Notes: generated from the sequence alone by a model not told the origin. Shown: positions 27,171 through 35,759, counted from the stretch's first letter. The stretch: 64,000 bases of DNA from Alkalibacillus almallahensis (GCF_011761495.1 NZ_JAASRU010000009.1:1-64000), one strand, 5' to 3'. Translations and numbers: made by a program.

Positions 27171-27196
27171 CGCATCTTAAATAAATATTTCAGATG
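27171..27196 (+). other. Hairpin in the murQ-lipoprotein spacer
   Basis: GCATCT and AGATGC pair around a 14-nt AT loop. No T-run follows, so it is more likely a processing or stabilising hairpin than a full terminator. Confidence 0.4.
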
Positions 27197-27236
27197 CGTT
27201 TCAAATAATAATTTTAATCACAAGGGGGAGAACCAA

Positions 27237-28634
27237 GTGAATGGATTGTTGAAAAAGCAATTTGGACTTGTGTTAATGCTGATGCTTCTAGCGATGCTCA
27301 TGTACGCATGTGCGCCAGATGAAGCACCAGTAGGAGATGATGGTTCCTCAGATGAAGAGGAGTCTTCGGGTGATGAAAGCAGTAGCGAAGACAGTGGCAG
27401 CGAAGGGTCATCTGACGGCGAAATTAGTGGTGAATTAGAAATCCAATATTTCGTTGGTGGTTATGGTGATTCTTGGTGGAAAGAAGTAATTTCTGACTTC
27501 GAAGAGGAATATCCAGATGTTAGCGTCACACAACACGCTGGCCCGAATATTAACGAAGAAATGCGTTCACGTTGGGTTTCTGGCGATCCACCTGATGTCG
27601 TATATATTGATGGTGCAGGATCTAGTGAAACTCAAATGGTTGAGGACGATCAGCTCATGAACTTAACTGAATGGGCTGAAGGCATTGAGCTTGAAGATGG
27701 TTCTTCATTAGTTGATAGTTTTATAGCTGAACCGTCGAAATATGACGGTGAACTTTACAGCTTACCATTAGTTTTCGACGCATGGGGAACTTGGTATGAT
27801 ATGAACCGTTTTGAAGAGAACGGTTATGAAGTACCTAAAGGTTTCGAAAGCTTCATGAGCACAATGGGTGAGATTCAGGAAAACGAAGACATTGAACCGT
27901 TTGTTACGACAGGTCAACACCCATATTACTTCTCACGTGGTATGTTGTACCCTGCCTTTGCAGCACATGGTGGTAATGAGCTTTTAGCTGATATCGTCCA
28001 AGGTAAAGAAGGTGCTTGGGAAACAGATGCAGCTAAAGAAGTCATGAGTAATGTTCAAGAAATGGTTGATGCAGGTTATGTTGACTCTGGTTTAGGTGCA
28101 CTTAACCATACGCAGTCTCAAATGAACTTCTTACTTGGTGACAATGCCTTTATTCCAGTTGGTTTCTGGTTACCGAATGAGATGGAAGGTGACAAACCAG
28201 AAGATCTAGAGTATGGTTTTATACCATCTCCAATGAACCCAGAAGATGAACCAATGGCTATTGTTCCAGACTTAAGACCACTTGCAATTGCTGAGGAAGC
28301 TGATAATCCAGAAGCAGCTAAAGCATTTGTTGAGTTTGTCTTTACACGCGAATATGCGCAGTTATTCTCTGAGCATACAGGTGCGATTATGAACTTAGAA
28401 GGTGTAGACTTAGCGAATAATGAAAATGTTCCTGAATATTTAATTCAAGCGAACGAAATGATTAACGATCCAGAGCAAGTTGAGATCTTCTATAAACCGC
28501 ATCCAATGAGTGCTGACCTTGAAACGCCGATCAGTGACTCGCTCGTATCATTATTACTCGGTAACATAACAGCAGAAGAATTTATTCAAGAAGCTGAAGA
28601 AGCAGCGGCTGATTACCGAGAAGGACAGGAATAA
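27237..28634 (+). CDS. Extracellular sugar-binding lipoprotein of an ABC importer
   Basis: The 465-residue protein has a lipoprotein signal (hydrophobic LMLMLLAMLMYAC, lipid-modified Cys at residue 25). A very acidic Ser/Asp/Glu linker to about residue 62 precedes a family-1 solute-binding domain (IQYFVGGYGDSWWKEVI, VYIDGAGSSE, PLVFDAWGTWYDMNRF). The acidic linker suits a salt-adapted cell surface. GTG 27237 follows AAGGGGGAG. It lies between murQ and two permeases, so MurNAc, GlcNAc or a muropeptide sugar is the likely ligand. The sequence itself does not define the ligand. Confidence 0.88.
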   Translation: MNGLLKKQFGLVLMLMLLAMLMYACAPDEAPVGDDGSSDEEESSGDESSSEDSGSEGSSDGEISGELEIQYFVGGYGDSWWKEVISDFEEEYPDVSVTQHAGPNINEEMRSRWVSGDPPDVVYIDGAGSSETQMVEDDQLMNLTEWAEGIELEDGSSLVDSFIAEPSKYDGELYSLPLVFDAWGTWYDMNRFEENGYEVPKGFESFMSTMGEIQENEDIEPFVTTGQHPYYFSRGMLYPAFAAHGGNELLADIVQGKEGAWETDAAKEVMSNVQEMVDAGYVDSGLGALNHTQSQMNFLLGDNAFIPVGFWLPNEMEGDKPEDLEYGFIPSPMNPEDEPMAIVPDLRPLAIAEEADNPEAAKAFVEFVFTREYAQLFSEHTGAIMNLEGVDLANNENVPEYLIQANEMINDPEQVEIFYKPHPMSADLETPISDSLVSLLLGNITAEEFIQEAEEAAADYREGQE

Positions 28635-28636
28635 CA

Positions 28637-28677
28637 AATTGTATGGAATGTAGCGAGGCTACATTCCATACAATTTC
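28637..28677 (+). other. Perfect 19-bp palindromic hairpin between lipoprotein and permease genes
   Basis: Arms of 19 bp at 28637-28655 and 28659-28677 are perfectly complementary with a GAG loop. The 3' side is TTTCTAC rather than a long T-run, so it is at most a weak terminator. Such hairpins commonly protect the 3' end of binding-protein mRNA so that it outnumbers permease mRNA. Confidence 0.85.
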
Positions 28678-28774
28678 TACATAACGAAGATCAGGCTCTT
28701 TTCAACCTGGCGATGGTGACGTCGTCAATCTTCTTTAAACATAACAACATAAACTGAAGAAAAGAGTGATAAGC

Positions 28775-29668
28775 ATGGTTCAAACGAAAAAACAAAAATA
28801 CTTATTTCTAGCGTTTTGTCTAGTTCCGACCTTTATTATGTTTAGCATTTTTACATTATATCCGTTATTTAGTGGATTATATTATTCTTTCTTTGAATGG
28901 TCAGGAGCATCAAATACTCGTGAATTCGTAGGTTTTGATAACTACGTTGAATTATTTAATGATGAGGTCATTCCTGCAACGATTTGGCATGACTATTTTC
29001 TAGTCGCAACCAAAGTCATTGGGATTATGATTATGGCATTGTTTATTGCCGTTGCTTTAACCCAATTGAAGATTAAAGAAGCGCCGTTTTATCGCATTGT
29101 CTTCTTCTTCCCGAATATCATGTCAGTCGTAGTAATCGGTATTCTATGGATGTTCATTTATAACCCGAGTTTAGGGTTAGTGAACTCTGGTTTAGAGGTG
29201 ATTGGTTTAGAAGAATGGACCCGTCCTTGGCTCGGTAGTGAAACATGGGCGTTGCCGAGTTTAGTACTTCCTTCGATTTGGGCAGGAATTGGCTTGTTTA
29301 TGCTCCTGCTTATGGGCGGTATTTCTAACATATCGAAGAGCTATTATGAAGCGGCCAAGATTGATGGGGCTAATGAATGGCAGCAATTTTGGAAAGTAAC
29401 TTTACCACTGATTTGGCCACAAATAAAAATATCAATCTTATATATTGTGATCACCACATTAAACGGTTCATTTATCATAGTGCAGGTTATGACTGGCGGT
29501 GGACCAAACAACTCCACACACGTGATGGGTTCATATTTATACCAACAAGCCTTCACACAGTATAACTTCGGTTACGGGGCAACCATTGGTGTTATGATTC
29601 TCGTTCTATCACTGATTACCGTTGTTCTATTACAGTTGCTATTAAGAAAAGAAAGAGTAGAGTACTAG
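28775..29668 (+). CDS. Sugar ABC transporter permease (MalF/UgpA type)
   Basis: The 297-residue membrane protein has about six segments and the EAA loop SYYEAAKIDGANEWQQF, which contacts the ATPase. ATG 28775 is preferred because AAGAGTG precedes it; an earlier GTG at 28766 is in frame. It is followed 13 bp later by the second permease. With the upstream lipoprotein and the unlinked MsmX-type ATPase it would form a carbohydrate uptake transporter-1 complex. The substrate is inferred from neighbours as an amino sugar of the cell wall. Confidence 0.9.
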   Translation: MVQTKKQKYLFLAFCLVPTFIMFSIFTLYPLFSGLYYSFFEWSGASNTREFVGFDNYVELFNDEVIPATIWHDYFLVATKVIGIMIMALFIAVALTQLKIKEAPFYRIVFFFPNIMSVVVIGILWMFIYNPSLGLVNSGLEVIGLEEWTRPWLGSETWALPSLVLPSIWAGIGLFMLLLMGGISNISKSYYEAAKIDGANEWQQFWKVTLPLIWPQIKISILYIVITTLNGSFIIVQVMTGGGPNNSTHVMGSYLYQQAFTQYNFGYGATIGVMILVLSLITVVLLQLLLRKERVEY

Positions 29669-29681
29669 GGGGGAGACAATC

Positions 29682-30524
29682 GTGAAACGTACCGTTGGTG
29701 AAAAACTAGTACGAAGTGGAATCCGTTTGCCCTTGATCTTATGGTCATTGGCCGTCTTATATCCGATATTTTGGATGTTCTTAGGGGCGTTTAAGAGTAA
29801 CGCAGAGATCTATGCGAATCCCTGGGGCTTTCCTGAGGAGTTTAGTTTCAGTAATTTCGTCACAGCTTGGACAGAGTATAATATTGATACGAGTATATTC
29901 AACAGTTTCCTTGTTACAGCACTTGGGGCCGCGTTATGTCTCGTCTTAGCTGTCCCGACAGCTTATGCATTAGAAAGAATTCGCTTTAAAGGCAGCCAGA
30001 TGCTTTTTACATTGTATATTTCAGCGATGATGATTCCAATGGTATTAGGTTGGATTCCATTATTCTTCCTATTAGCACAGTTTAACATGCTTGATAGTAT
30101 TATAGGATTGTCAGTCGTTTACGCAATGTCACAGCTACCGTTTACGATCTTCGTTTTAACAAGTTTTATGGGCACGATCCCGAAATCTCTCGAAGAATCA
30201 GCTTCGATCGATGGCATGTCCCCGTACGGAATCTTGTGGAAGATCGTGACGCCATTAACGATGTCAGGGATCATTACGGTCACGATTATGAACGCGATTC
30301 AGTTTTGGAACGAATACTTCATGGCCTTAATATTCCTGCAATCAAGCGAGAAGTATACACTTGCCTTGGCAATTGACTTCATCAGTAATGAAGCACAGTA
30401 TACGAACGCATGGGGCGTGCTATTTGCCAGTCTCGTCTTTGCGATTCTTCCAGTCATCATTTTATATTCGATTTTCCAACGTCGAATTACAAAAGGTATG
30501 ACAGAAGGTGCGATCAAGGGTTAA
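29682..30524 (+). CDS. Sugar ABC transporter permease (MalG/UgpE type)
   Basis: The 280-residue membrane protein has about six segments and the EAA motif LEESASIDGMSPYGILWK. GTG 29682 follows GGGGGAGA. It is the last gene of the murQ-lipoprotein-permease-permease unit. The permease pair has the family's normal length and no missing motifs. No strong plus-strand terminator follows directly; a phased array and the hairpin at 30722-30761 lie beyond. Confidence 0.9.
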   Translation: MKRTVGEKLVRSGIRLPLILWSLAVLYPIFWMFLGAFKSNAEIYANPWGFPEEFSFSNFVTAWTEYNIDTSIFNSFLVTALGAALCLVLAVPTAYALERIRFKGSQMLFTLYISAMMIPMVLGWIPLFFLLAQFNMLDSIIGLSVVYAMSQLPFTIFVLTSFMGTIPKSLEESASIDGMSPYGILWKIVTPLTMSGIITVTIMNAIQFWNEYFMALIFLQSSEKYTLALAIDFISNEAQYTNAWGVLFASLVFAILPVIILYSIFQRRITKGMTEGAIKG

Positions 30525-30560
30525 AAGTTAAGGAAGTTGATCTTAGGTTTAGGTGAGAAT

Positions 30561-30698
30561 ATCGCCGTATAATACTACGTTTTCGCTGTATCAAAACTAA
30601 ATAGCGCCGTATCGAAGGCGAGTTCGCCGTATCGAGGCAAGCTTTCGCTGTATCTTAGCACTGTTTAGCCGTATCATTATCCAAAAGCGCCGTATCGA
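30561..30698 (-). repeat. 21-bp phased array, reverse orientation (7 units)
   Basis: The word GCCGTATC or GCTGTATC (reverse complement of GATACAGC/GATACGGC) has its GTAT at 30567, 30588, 30609, 30629, 30650, 30671 and 30692. Steps are 21 bp with a single 20. The array sits between convergent transcription units. Confidence 0.88.
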
Positions 30699-30721
30699 TA
30701 AAATTCTGTTTGCGGACAAAA

Positions 30722-30761
30722 AAGCCCCGTCACCTCAACATAGCTTGAGGAGACGGGGTTT
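30722..30761 (-). terminator. Intrinsic terminator between convergent units
   Basis: A long stem (AAGCCCCGTC/GACGGGG plus CCTCAA/TTGAGG) is followed on the minus strand by six T. It ends the DUF3100 operon and can also stop transcription from the plus strand, less strongly. Confidence 0.85.
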
Positions 30762-30763
30762 AT

Positions 30764-31216
30764 TTAGATAATCCCTTGCATTCTTAAGACGACTTCGGCG
30801 ATTAAAGCTGATCCTAGTACGGTACCAAACAATACAAATGAAGCAACAACAATCGTGCGCCAGCCAAGTTTCATGAAGTCAGTCCATGAGCGGCCGATCG
30901 CAATGCCGGCATACGCAAGAATAGGTGTCGTAAGTGCTAGTAATTGAATTTCAGAGGTCCAAGCTACAATAATCTCACTTCCGGGTGTCCATGGCATGGA
31001 GATTAACACACCATATATCGCAATATAAGCAACGCTTGGAATATTTAAGGGCACTATTTTTTGCGTGATAAAACCAAGTAGCGACACGATAATTAACACG
31101 ATCATGCCTAAAATCGCTTCAATTGAGAAAATGTCATAACCAATCCAATTCCCGATTAAGGTGACAACGCCGAAAACTGTGAGTAATAACGTCCATTCTT
31201 GAATGTTTTTAAGCAT
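30764..31216 (-). CDS. Small integral membrane protein, partner of DUF3100 protein
   Basis: The 150-residue protein is almost entirely hydrophobic with about four to five membrane segments. I do not recognise a domain. It starts one base after the stop of the DUF3100 gene, so the two are translationally coupled and probably form one transporter, comparable to other two-component carriers. A terminator follows immediately. No signal peptide or catalytic motif is visible. Confidence 0.65.
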   Translation of the reverse strand: MLKNIQEWTLLLTVFGVVTLIGNWIGYDIFSIEAILGMIVLIIVSLLGFITQKIVPLNIPSVAYIAIYGVLISMPWTPGSEIIVAWTSEIQLLALTTPILAYAGIAIGRSWTDFMKLGWRTIVVASFVLFGTVLGSALIAEVVLRMQGII

Positions 31217-31217
31217 A

Positions 31218-32021
31218 TTAAGTCACCTCATCTTTATGTTTCTTTTTAGAAAACCATTTGTAAAGCTTCTCTGTTAATGGTAATGCGATAAATATACTCA
31301 CATATAGACCTGTTGATAAGGATAATAGGTTACTCGCGCCCGCATAAGCCGCAATCTGACCTTCCATTTCCGGAAATAAACTGATCAGTGATCCACTCGC
31401 TGCGGCCATCATGCTTGCGCTACCGATTCCAGATGCCATCGCAAACGATAACGGATGGATCGGTGTGACCGTTGCGAGCAGGCCTGCTAATAATCCCATG
31501 AAAATTGCACCGAAGACTGTTCCGAAAATATACATCGCCATGACACCGCGACCTTCAGGTGAATTGAAACCGAATTTATCCATGATTAGGCCAACGTTAG
31601 GTTCGCGTGCGACAGAGTGGGTCATTCCCACTGTTTCACGGCGCAAACCGAGAAGCATGGCGACAGGTAATGCAATTAACACAGTTCCAACATTACCTAA
31701 CTCCTGTAATAATAAAGCGGGTCCAGCGGCAATGATCTCAGGCAGGTCTGGCCCAATGATGACGCCAATTTTGGCGAGTAATAATGCAACCCCAAGTACA
31801 ATTAAGGGTTCGGATTTTTCGGATTGCTTTTCTGATATGACAGGCGTGAAATATAACATAATGCCAATAATAATAGCGTAAAGCATGGGTAATAAGATGA
31901 CGACACCAGGTCCTACGGCGAATTCATGTGAACCAACAAGTTCAGCTCCTAAGACGATTAATAAGACGGTGACATGTAATCGCCAATCTTTCCAGATATT
32001 CCGAACTTCTGCATGTTGCAT
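31218..32021 (-). CDS. DUF3100-type membrane protein
   Basis: The 267-residue protein has about eight membrane segments. ATG 32021 is chosen because GGAGGGG lies 7-8 bases upstream; a longer frame has no ribosome site. Between segments lies LGLRRETVGMTHSVAREPN, which I associate with DUF3100. The C-terminus is a basic cytosolic tail (WFSKKKHKDE). Function and substrate are not known. The gene is coupled to the following small membrane protein. Confidence 0.6.
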   Translation of the reverse strand: MQHAEVRNIWKDWRLHVTVLLIVLGAELVGSHEFAVGPGVVILLPMLYAIIIGIMLYFTPVISEKQSEKSEPLIVLGVALLLAKIGVIIGPDLPEIIAAGPALLLQELGNVGTVLIALPVAMLLGLRRETVGMTHSVAREPNVGLIMDKFGFNSPEGRGVMAMYIFGTVFGAIFMGLLAGLLATVTPIHPLSFAMASGIGSASMMAAASGSLISLFPEMEGQIAAYAGASNLLSLSTGLYVSIFIALPLTEKLYKWFSKKKHKDEVT

Positions 32022-32156
32022 AATCGTTCCCCTCCTTTTTTGTGTAAAAATAAACGATGCCTTTATCAAGAAAGGTCATCGTTTTAATATTATTCAGAAT
32101 AATGTATATTTTTACACAACATAACGAAAAGATGCAAGTGGTGATGCTTAATTATT

Positions 32157-33521
32157 TTATAAAACAAAATATAATAAACAAATGGTTAAGTAGCAGATGA
32201 ACCACAATGTTAAAGCAAACAGGAGATTGCTGCGCGGTCCGACTGCGACAGGATTACTGTTAGCTAAGCCGGATAAAAGCAAGTTGAGCCCAGAGAATGG
32301 TGAGCCAATGACAGATACCATCCAGTTGGCTAGTAATCCAAAGCTTAAAAGCAAATGATCATCAGCAAAAATCGGTGAGGCACTTAACGTAATAGCTAGT
32401 GCTGTCATGGTGATGATCGGATGCACGCCAATAAATGATAAAACATTAACAATGATCAGCAGAACAGGAATCAGCACTAAGATATGCGAAATACCGAAGA
32501 AATTGATAAAGTCAATAATCCATTCACTAGCTCCCGCGCTTAAAATAGCAGCACCGAATGCACCTGCTGCAATAAATAATGATAGCTCATTCCCCATTGC
32601 TGGTAGGCGTTCTTGGGTGAATTGACCGTAACTTTTGATTAAGTCGCGCGGGCTTTCATAGACGAGGCCCCAACCGGCTGACATGACGATCGCAATGAGC
32701 GGAATAATGGTTAAAACGGATAGATCAACTATATATTCAATCGTCATAATTAATGCCGTCAAACAAAGGATGATGACGAGCAGCTCCATTAATTTTCTTT
32801 TGGCTTCTTTGACTGAAATCGTTTCGTCTGTGGTCGATTGATTCATTTCGATTGGCGTGGAATGTTTCCGTTCAAACAAAATGCCGAGGAAAATACCTAT
32901 AATAGCCATGGATAATCCAATTGGGAAAATTTGAATCCAGCTAACGTCAAAATAAGATAAAATTAAAGCAACAGAAATGAAGTACGGTGACCACATGAAA
33001 GCCATCGCGAAACCGCGTCCAAGTGCGCGGGCTCTGAGCATGCGATAAGGTTGATAAGACGCCGTGTCAGTCAACTGATACATAATCGGAACCGTTCCTA
33101 AATTTATGACTGAGCCAACGCCCATGAGTGCTATTTTGACAAAGGAATACAGCTGGCCAGTGGTTTTAATGTAGTGATTGAATACGGTTTCTAGATATTC
33201 TAAGTAACGTCCCCGTTTGATAGGGATAGACAATAATGGGACAAAAATGAAAATCGCTAAAACAGAGACGTTAGTATTTAAGCCGAGAAACATGTCCCAT
33301 AAACCGTCGCCAAATATAAAGATCAGAAAGGCTGAACCTAGTAATGCGCTTATTAAGATGAAAGGAATACGTTTTAAATAGGGCATGTATGTAATGATGG
33401 TCGTTAGTGCAAATAAGCTGACGAGAATACTAACCCAATCAGCTTGGACAAATTCGGATAATAAATAGGTAGACCCCATTAATAAGGTTGAGAGTGGTCG
33501 GATTATGGTTCGATTCATCAT
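32157..33521 (-). CDS. Multi-pass transporter of the ion-transporter type, substrate unknown
   Basis: The 454-residue protein has about twelve membrane segments and one acidic cytosolic loop (residues about 215-240). VLSFIGVHPIITMTALAITL and VSVIGSPFSGLNLLLSG resemble hairpin-loop segments of the ion transporter (IT) superfamily, but I cannot name the family. It may act with the downstream DUF3100 pair, 135 bp away on the same strand, in exporting an organic acid. The C-terminus ends within the membrane. Function is not assigned. Confidence 0.6.
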   Translation of the reverse strand: MMNRTIIRPLSTLLMGSTYLLSEFVQADWVSILVSLFALTTIITYMPYLKRIPFILISALLGSAFLIFIFGDGLWDMFLGLNTNVSVLAIFIFVPLLSIPIKRGRYLEYLETVFNHYIKTTGQLYSFVKIALMGVGSVINLGTVPIMYQLTDTASYQPYRMLRARALGRGFAMAFMWSPYFISVALILSYFDVSWIQIFPIGLSMAIIGIFLGILFERKHSTPIEMNQSTTDETISVKEAKRKLMELLVIILCLTALIMTIEYIVDLSVLTIIPLIAIVMSAGWGLVYESPRDLIKSYGQFTQERLPAMGNELSLFIAAGAFGAAILSAGASEWIIDFINFFGISHILVLIPVLLIIVNVLSFIGVHPIITMTALAITLSASPIFADDHLLLSFGLLANWMVSVIGSPFSGLNLLLSGLANSNPVAVGPRSNLLFALTLWFICYLTICLLYFVL

Positions 33522-33548
33522 GCTGCTCCTTTCTGAAAGCTTTTGAGG

Positions 33549-33645
33549 TTATCTAATAAATTCCTTATTTTATTTAATTATTTTATAGGTTTATTTCATA
33601 AGTCGCTCAATTTATTTAATAAAATCGAGCAATTATTTAAAAACT
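33549..33645 (+). repeat. 21-bp phased array, word TTATTTAATAAA (5 units)
   Basis: Units begin at 33549, 33570, 33591, 33612 and 33633, steps of exactly 21 bp. The first 10-12 bases are conserved and the rest varies. This is a third, AT-only word family. It lies upstream of the transporter gene and beyond the terminator of the zinc-ribbon gene. Confidence 0.8.
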
Positions 33646-33705
33646 TTAAGTGCTGACTACTGACTATTGTAGCTGAAGTAGGTGAGATTCGCATCCATTC
33701 GACAT

Positions 33706-33733
33706 AAAAAAAGTCAGCGCTATGAACGCTGAC
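33706..33733 (-). terminator. Intrinsic terminator of the zinc-ribbon gene
   Basis: A GTCAGCG/CGCTGAC stem is followed by seven T on the minus strand, directly after the stop codon. Confidence 0.88.
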
Positions 33734-33740
33734 GAGTGAT

Positions 33741-33944
33741 TTAGCCGCCGAAAAAGAAGTCAAAGACATTACCAGCAGTAGATGCATTCTTATTATAAAA
33801 CTCGGAGTAGCCACAATTCTTACAGAAAACCACTTCAAACTTATTACTTTGTACATCAAAAACTTTTGAAAGGGCGCCTCCTGTCATTGAAACTGTTTTA
33901 CTGTCTGCATCTCTGCTTCCGCACTTAAGGCAACCATTTTCCAT
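33741..33944 (-). CDS. Zinc-ribbon protein (DUF2082-like)
   Basis: The small 67-residue protein has two CxxC knuckles (CLKCGS near the start and CKNCGYSEFYN later) separated by a SMTGGALSKVFDVQSNKF segment, which matches the zinc-ribbon DUF2082 type. ATG 33944 follows AAGGAG by 8 bases; two upstream GTG codons are too close to it. The C-terminus is aromatic and glycine-rich (FDFFFGG). It is transcribed alone with its own terminator. Function unknown, probably nucleic-acid or protein binding. Confidence 0.8.
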   Translation of the reverse strand: MENGCLKCGSRDADSKTVSMTGGALSKVFDVQSNKFEVVFCKNCGYSEFYNKNASTAGNVFDFFFGG

Positions 33945-34058
33945 TTTCACCACTCCTTACTTATGATAATTTTATTTTAAAGCAATATTCTATCTTTTGA
34001 AACCGTTTACTAGTAAACTAGATAAAGGAAAAGGTAATGGATTTAGGAGGAGACAACC

Positions 34059-34991
34059 ATGACAAAACGAAAAGTAATTTTAGACTGTGATCCGGGCCAT
34101 GATGATGCAATTTCGATGATTTTGGCCAATGCGAACGAGAATATTGAAATTGAAGCCGTAACAGCAGTAGCAGGTAACGTTGAAGTGGATAAAACAGCGT
34201 TAAACGCACGTCGTGTCTGCGATATTATTGGTTTAGATGTGGCGGTTGCAGAAGGTTCTAATCGCCCGATGGTTCGTGAAACGCAAATAGCGGAATCGAT
34301 TCATGGTGATTCAGGCTTAGATGGTCCAAATTTACCTGATATTCCAAAAACACCAGTGCATGATCAGCATGCGGTGGATTTGATTATTGAAAAAGTACTT
34401 GAATCAAATGGTGATATCACACTTGTACCGACAGGACCACTTACGAATATTGCGATGGCGATGGTCAAAGAGCCGAAGATCGTTCCAAAGATTCAAGAGA
34501 TTGTCTTAATGGGTGGCGGCACGTTCGGTAATTGGACACCAGCAGCCGAATTTAATATCTGGGTTGATGCTGAAGCGGCAAAAGTGGTCTATGAAAGTGG
34601 CGTTCCGATTGCGATGTTTGGGCTCGATGTGACACACCAAGCACAAGCAACAGATGAAACGATTGATCGCTTTTCCAAAGTCGGCAATGACGTTTCGGAA
34701 TTTGTGGTTGAGCTATTACGTTTCTTCAAGCAAACTTATAAAGATGTATTTGGCTTCGATGGCGCGCCGATCCATGATGCGTGTACAGTTGCTTACTTAA
34801 TTGATCCGTCGATTTTCGATACCGTCGACGTCCGAGTTGATATCGAAACTAAGGGTGAATTTGCGTATGGCATGACATGCGTCGATCTGTTAGGTGTAAC
34901 AGGTGAAAAGCCGAATGTGAAATTTGCGCAAGGCTTAGATCAAGATCGTTTCTGGAACTTACTAGAAGATGCGCTAAAATCCTATAGCTAG
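34059..34991 (+). CDS. Nucleoside hydrolase (IUNH family)
   Basis: The 310-residue enzyme has DCDPGHDDAISM at the N-terminus (calcium site), VPTGPLTNIAMA, VLMGGGTFGNWTPAAEFN and IHDACTVAYLIDP with the catalytic His. It is a paralogue of the enzyme at 6085-7026; the His in DPGHDD is common in this family. GGAGGAGA precedes ATG 34059. A terminator follows, so it is probably its own unit, although the symporter genes 500 bp downstream share its direction and may handle products of the same pathway. Confidence 0.92.
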   Translation: MTKRKVILDCDPGHDDAISMILANANENIEIEAVTAVAGNVEVDKTALNARRVCDIIGLDVAVAEGSNRPMVRETQIAESIHGDSGLDGPNLPDIPKTPVHDQHAVDLIIEKVLESNGDITLVPTGPLTNIAMAMVKEPKIVPKIQEIVLMGGGTFGNWTPAAEFNIWVDAEAAKVVYESGVPIAMFGLDVTHQAQATDETIDRFSKVGNDVSEFVVELLRFFKQTYKDVFGFDGAPIHDACTVAYLIDPSIFDTVDVRVDIETKGEFAYGMTCVDLLGVTGEKPNVKFAQGLDQDRFWNLLEDALKSYS

Positions 34992-34998
34992 TCGATCG

Positions 34999-35029
34999 AA
35001 CGAGCCGTTTTAATCGGCTCGTTTTCCTT
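34999..35029 (+). terminator. Intrinsic terminator after nucleoside hydrolase
   Basis: AACGAGCCG and CGGCTCGTT pair around a 7-nt loop and are followed by a T-rich tract. Confidence 0.88.
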
Positions 35030-35117
35030 TCTGCTTTTAATTTTTGAGATAATTGGTCGTATTAATGAACAGGCTCTGTTAAAATTCAGTGTTGATTTGC
35101 AAAAGGTGTATCACTGA

Positions 35118-35345
35118 GTTGTTGATTTGTGAGGAGCAAAGGCGGCGACTCCAGTGGGAACAGCGCGTGCCTCGAGACCCCGCAGGCCATGCTTTTAGGC
35201 CGAGGGATGCACCTGCGTCTTTTCGTAACGCTTCGAAGTAGGATTTCTCGGTGCAAGTTGCAATGTAGCATATTCGATGATGCAGCCTGGCTCGAGCCGT
35301 GCCCACGGAAAGCGTCCGCCGAAAGCGGATCACAATATCAACAAC
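35118..35345 (+). repeat. Structured interspersed repeat, copy 3 (228 bp, with insert)
   Basis: Both ends match copy 1 (GTTGTTGATTTGTGA and TCACAATATCAACAAC). Relative to copy 1 there are about 80 extra bases near 35207-35288, just before CTGGCTCGAGCC. It fills most of the 34992-35486 gap; the remainder is AT-rich with no ORF. Confidence 0.82.
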
Positions 35346-35486
35346 GGACTTTAACAGAGGCAATAAATAGAGGAGATTATTTAATAAACAGCTGAAACAT
35401 GCAAAAAATCAACCGAAAGAATTTTCTTATAATTTAGTTTGTTATACAATATGATTAGCGTAACGAAATAGAAGGGGGATGGTTGT

Positions 35487-35759
35487 GTGCCAAAGGGGGA
35501 TTGGCGTTTTCGCATAGCACACCGTGAAGCACTCATTGGTGTGGCGTTAGCGGCCTTTAATATCATCTGGTGGTACGGCTTTGCTTATACACTTGGTTCA
35601 AAGCCACCTGAAGAGTACACATACATACTAGGATTTCCGGCATGGTTTTTTTGGAGTTGTATCGCTGGGCTAGTCGTCATGATTAGTCTTGTTTATCTCG
35701 TCGTTAAATTTGTGCTAAAAGATATGCCGTTTGATGAGGAAAGGCGGGATGATTTATGA
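35487..35759 (+). CDS. YhdT/DUF997-type small membrane subunit
   Basis: The 90-residue protein has two membrane segments (about residues 15-35 and 45-70) and a charged tail. Together with its position directly before a PanF-type symporter (overlap ATGA) this marks the YhdT family, which pairs with PanF-like carriers. GTG 35487 follows AGGGGGAT. The role of the small subunit is not established. The stop codon overlaps the next start, so translation is coupled. Confidence 0.8.
   Translation: MPKGDWRFRIAHREALIGVALAAFNIIWWYGFAYTLGSKPPEEYTYILGFPAWFFWSCIAGLVVMISLVYLVVKFVLKDMPFDEERRDDL

Noticed and set aside
31411-31881. 156-residue plus-strand ORF
   Set aside because: Antisense shadow of the DUF3100 gene with low-complexity composition and no ribosome site.
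35118-35345. Intact insertion sequence or transposase
   Set aside because: Paired ends are present but the element is only 146-396 bp, has no ORF and shows no clear target duplication.
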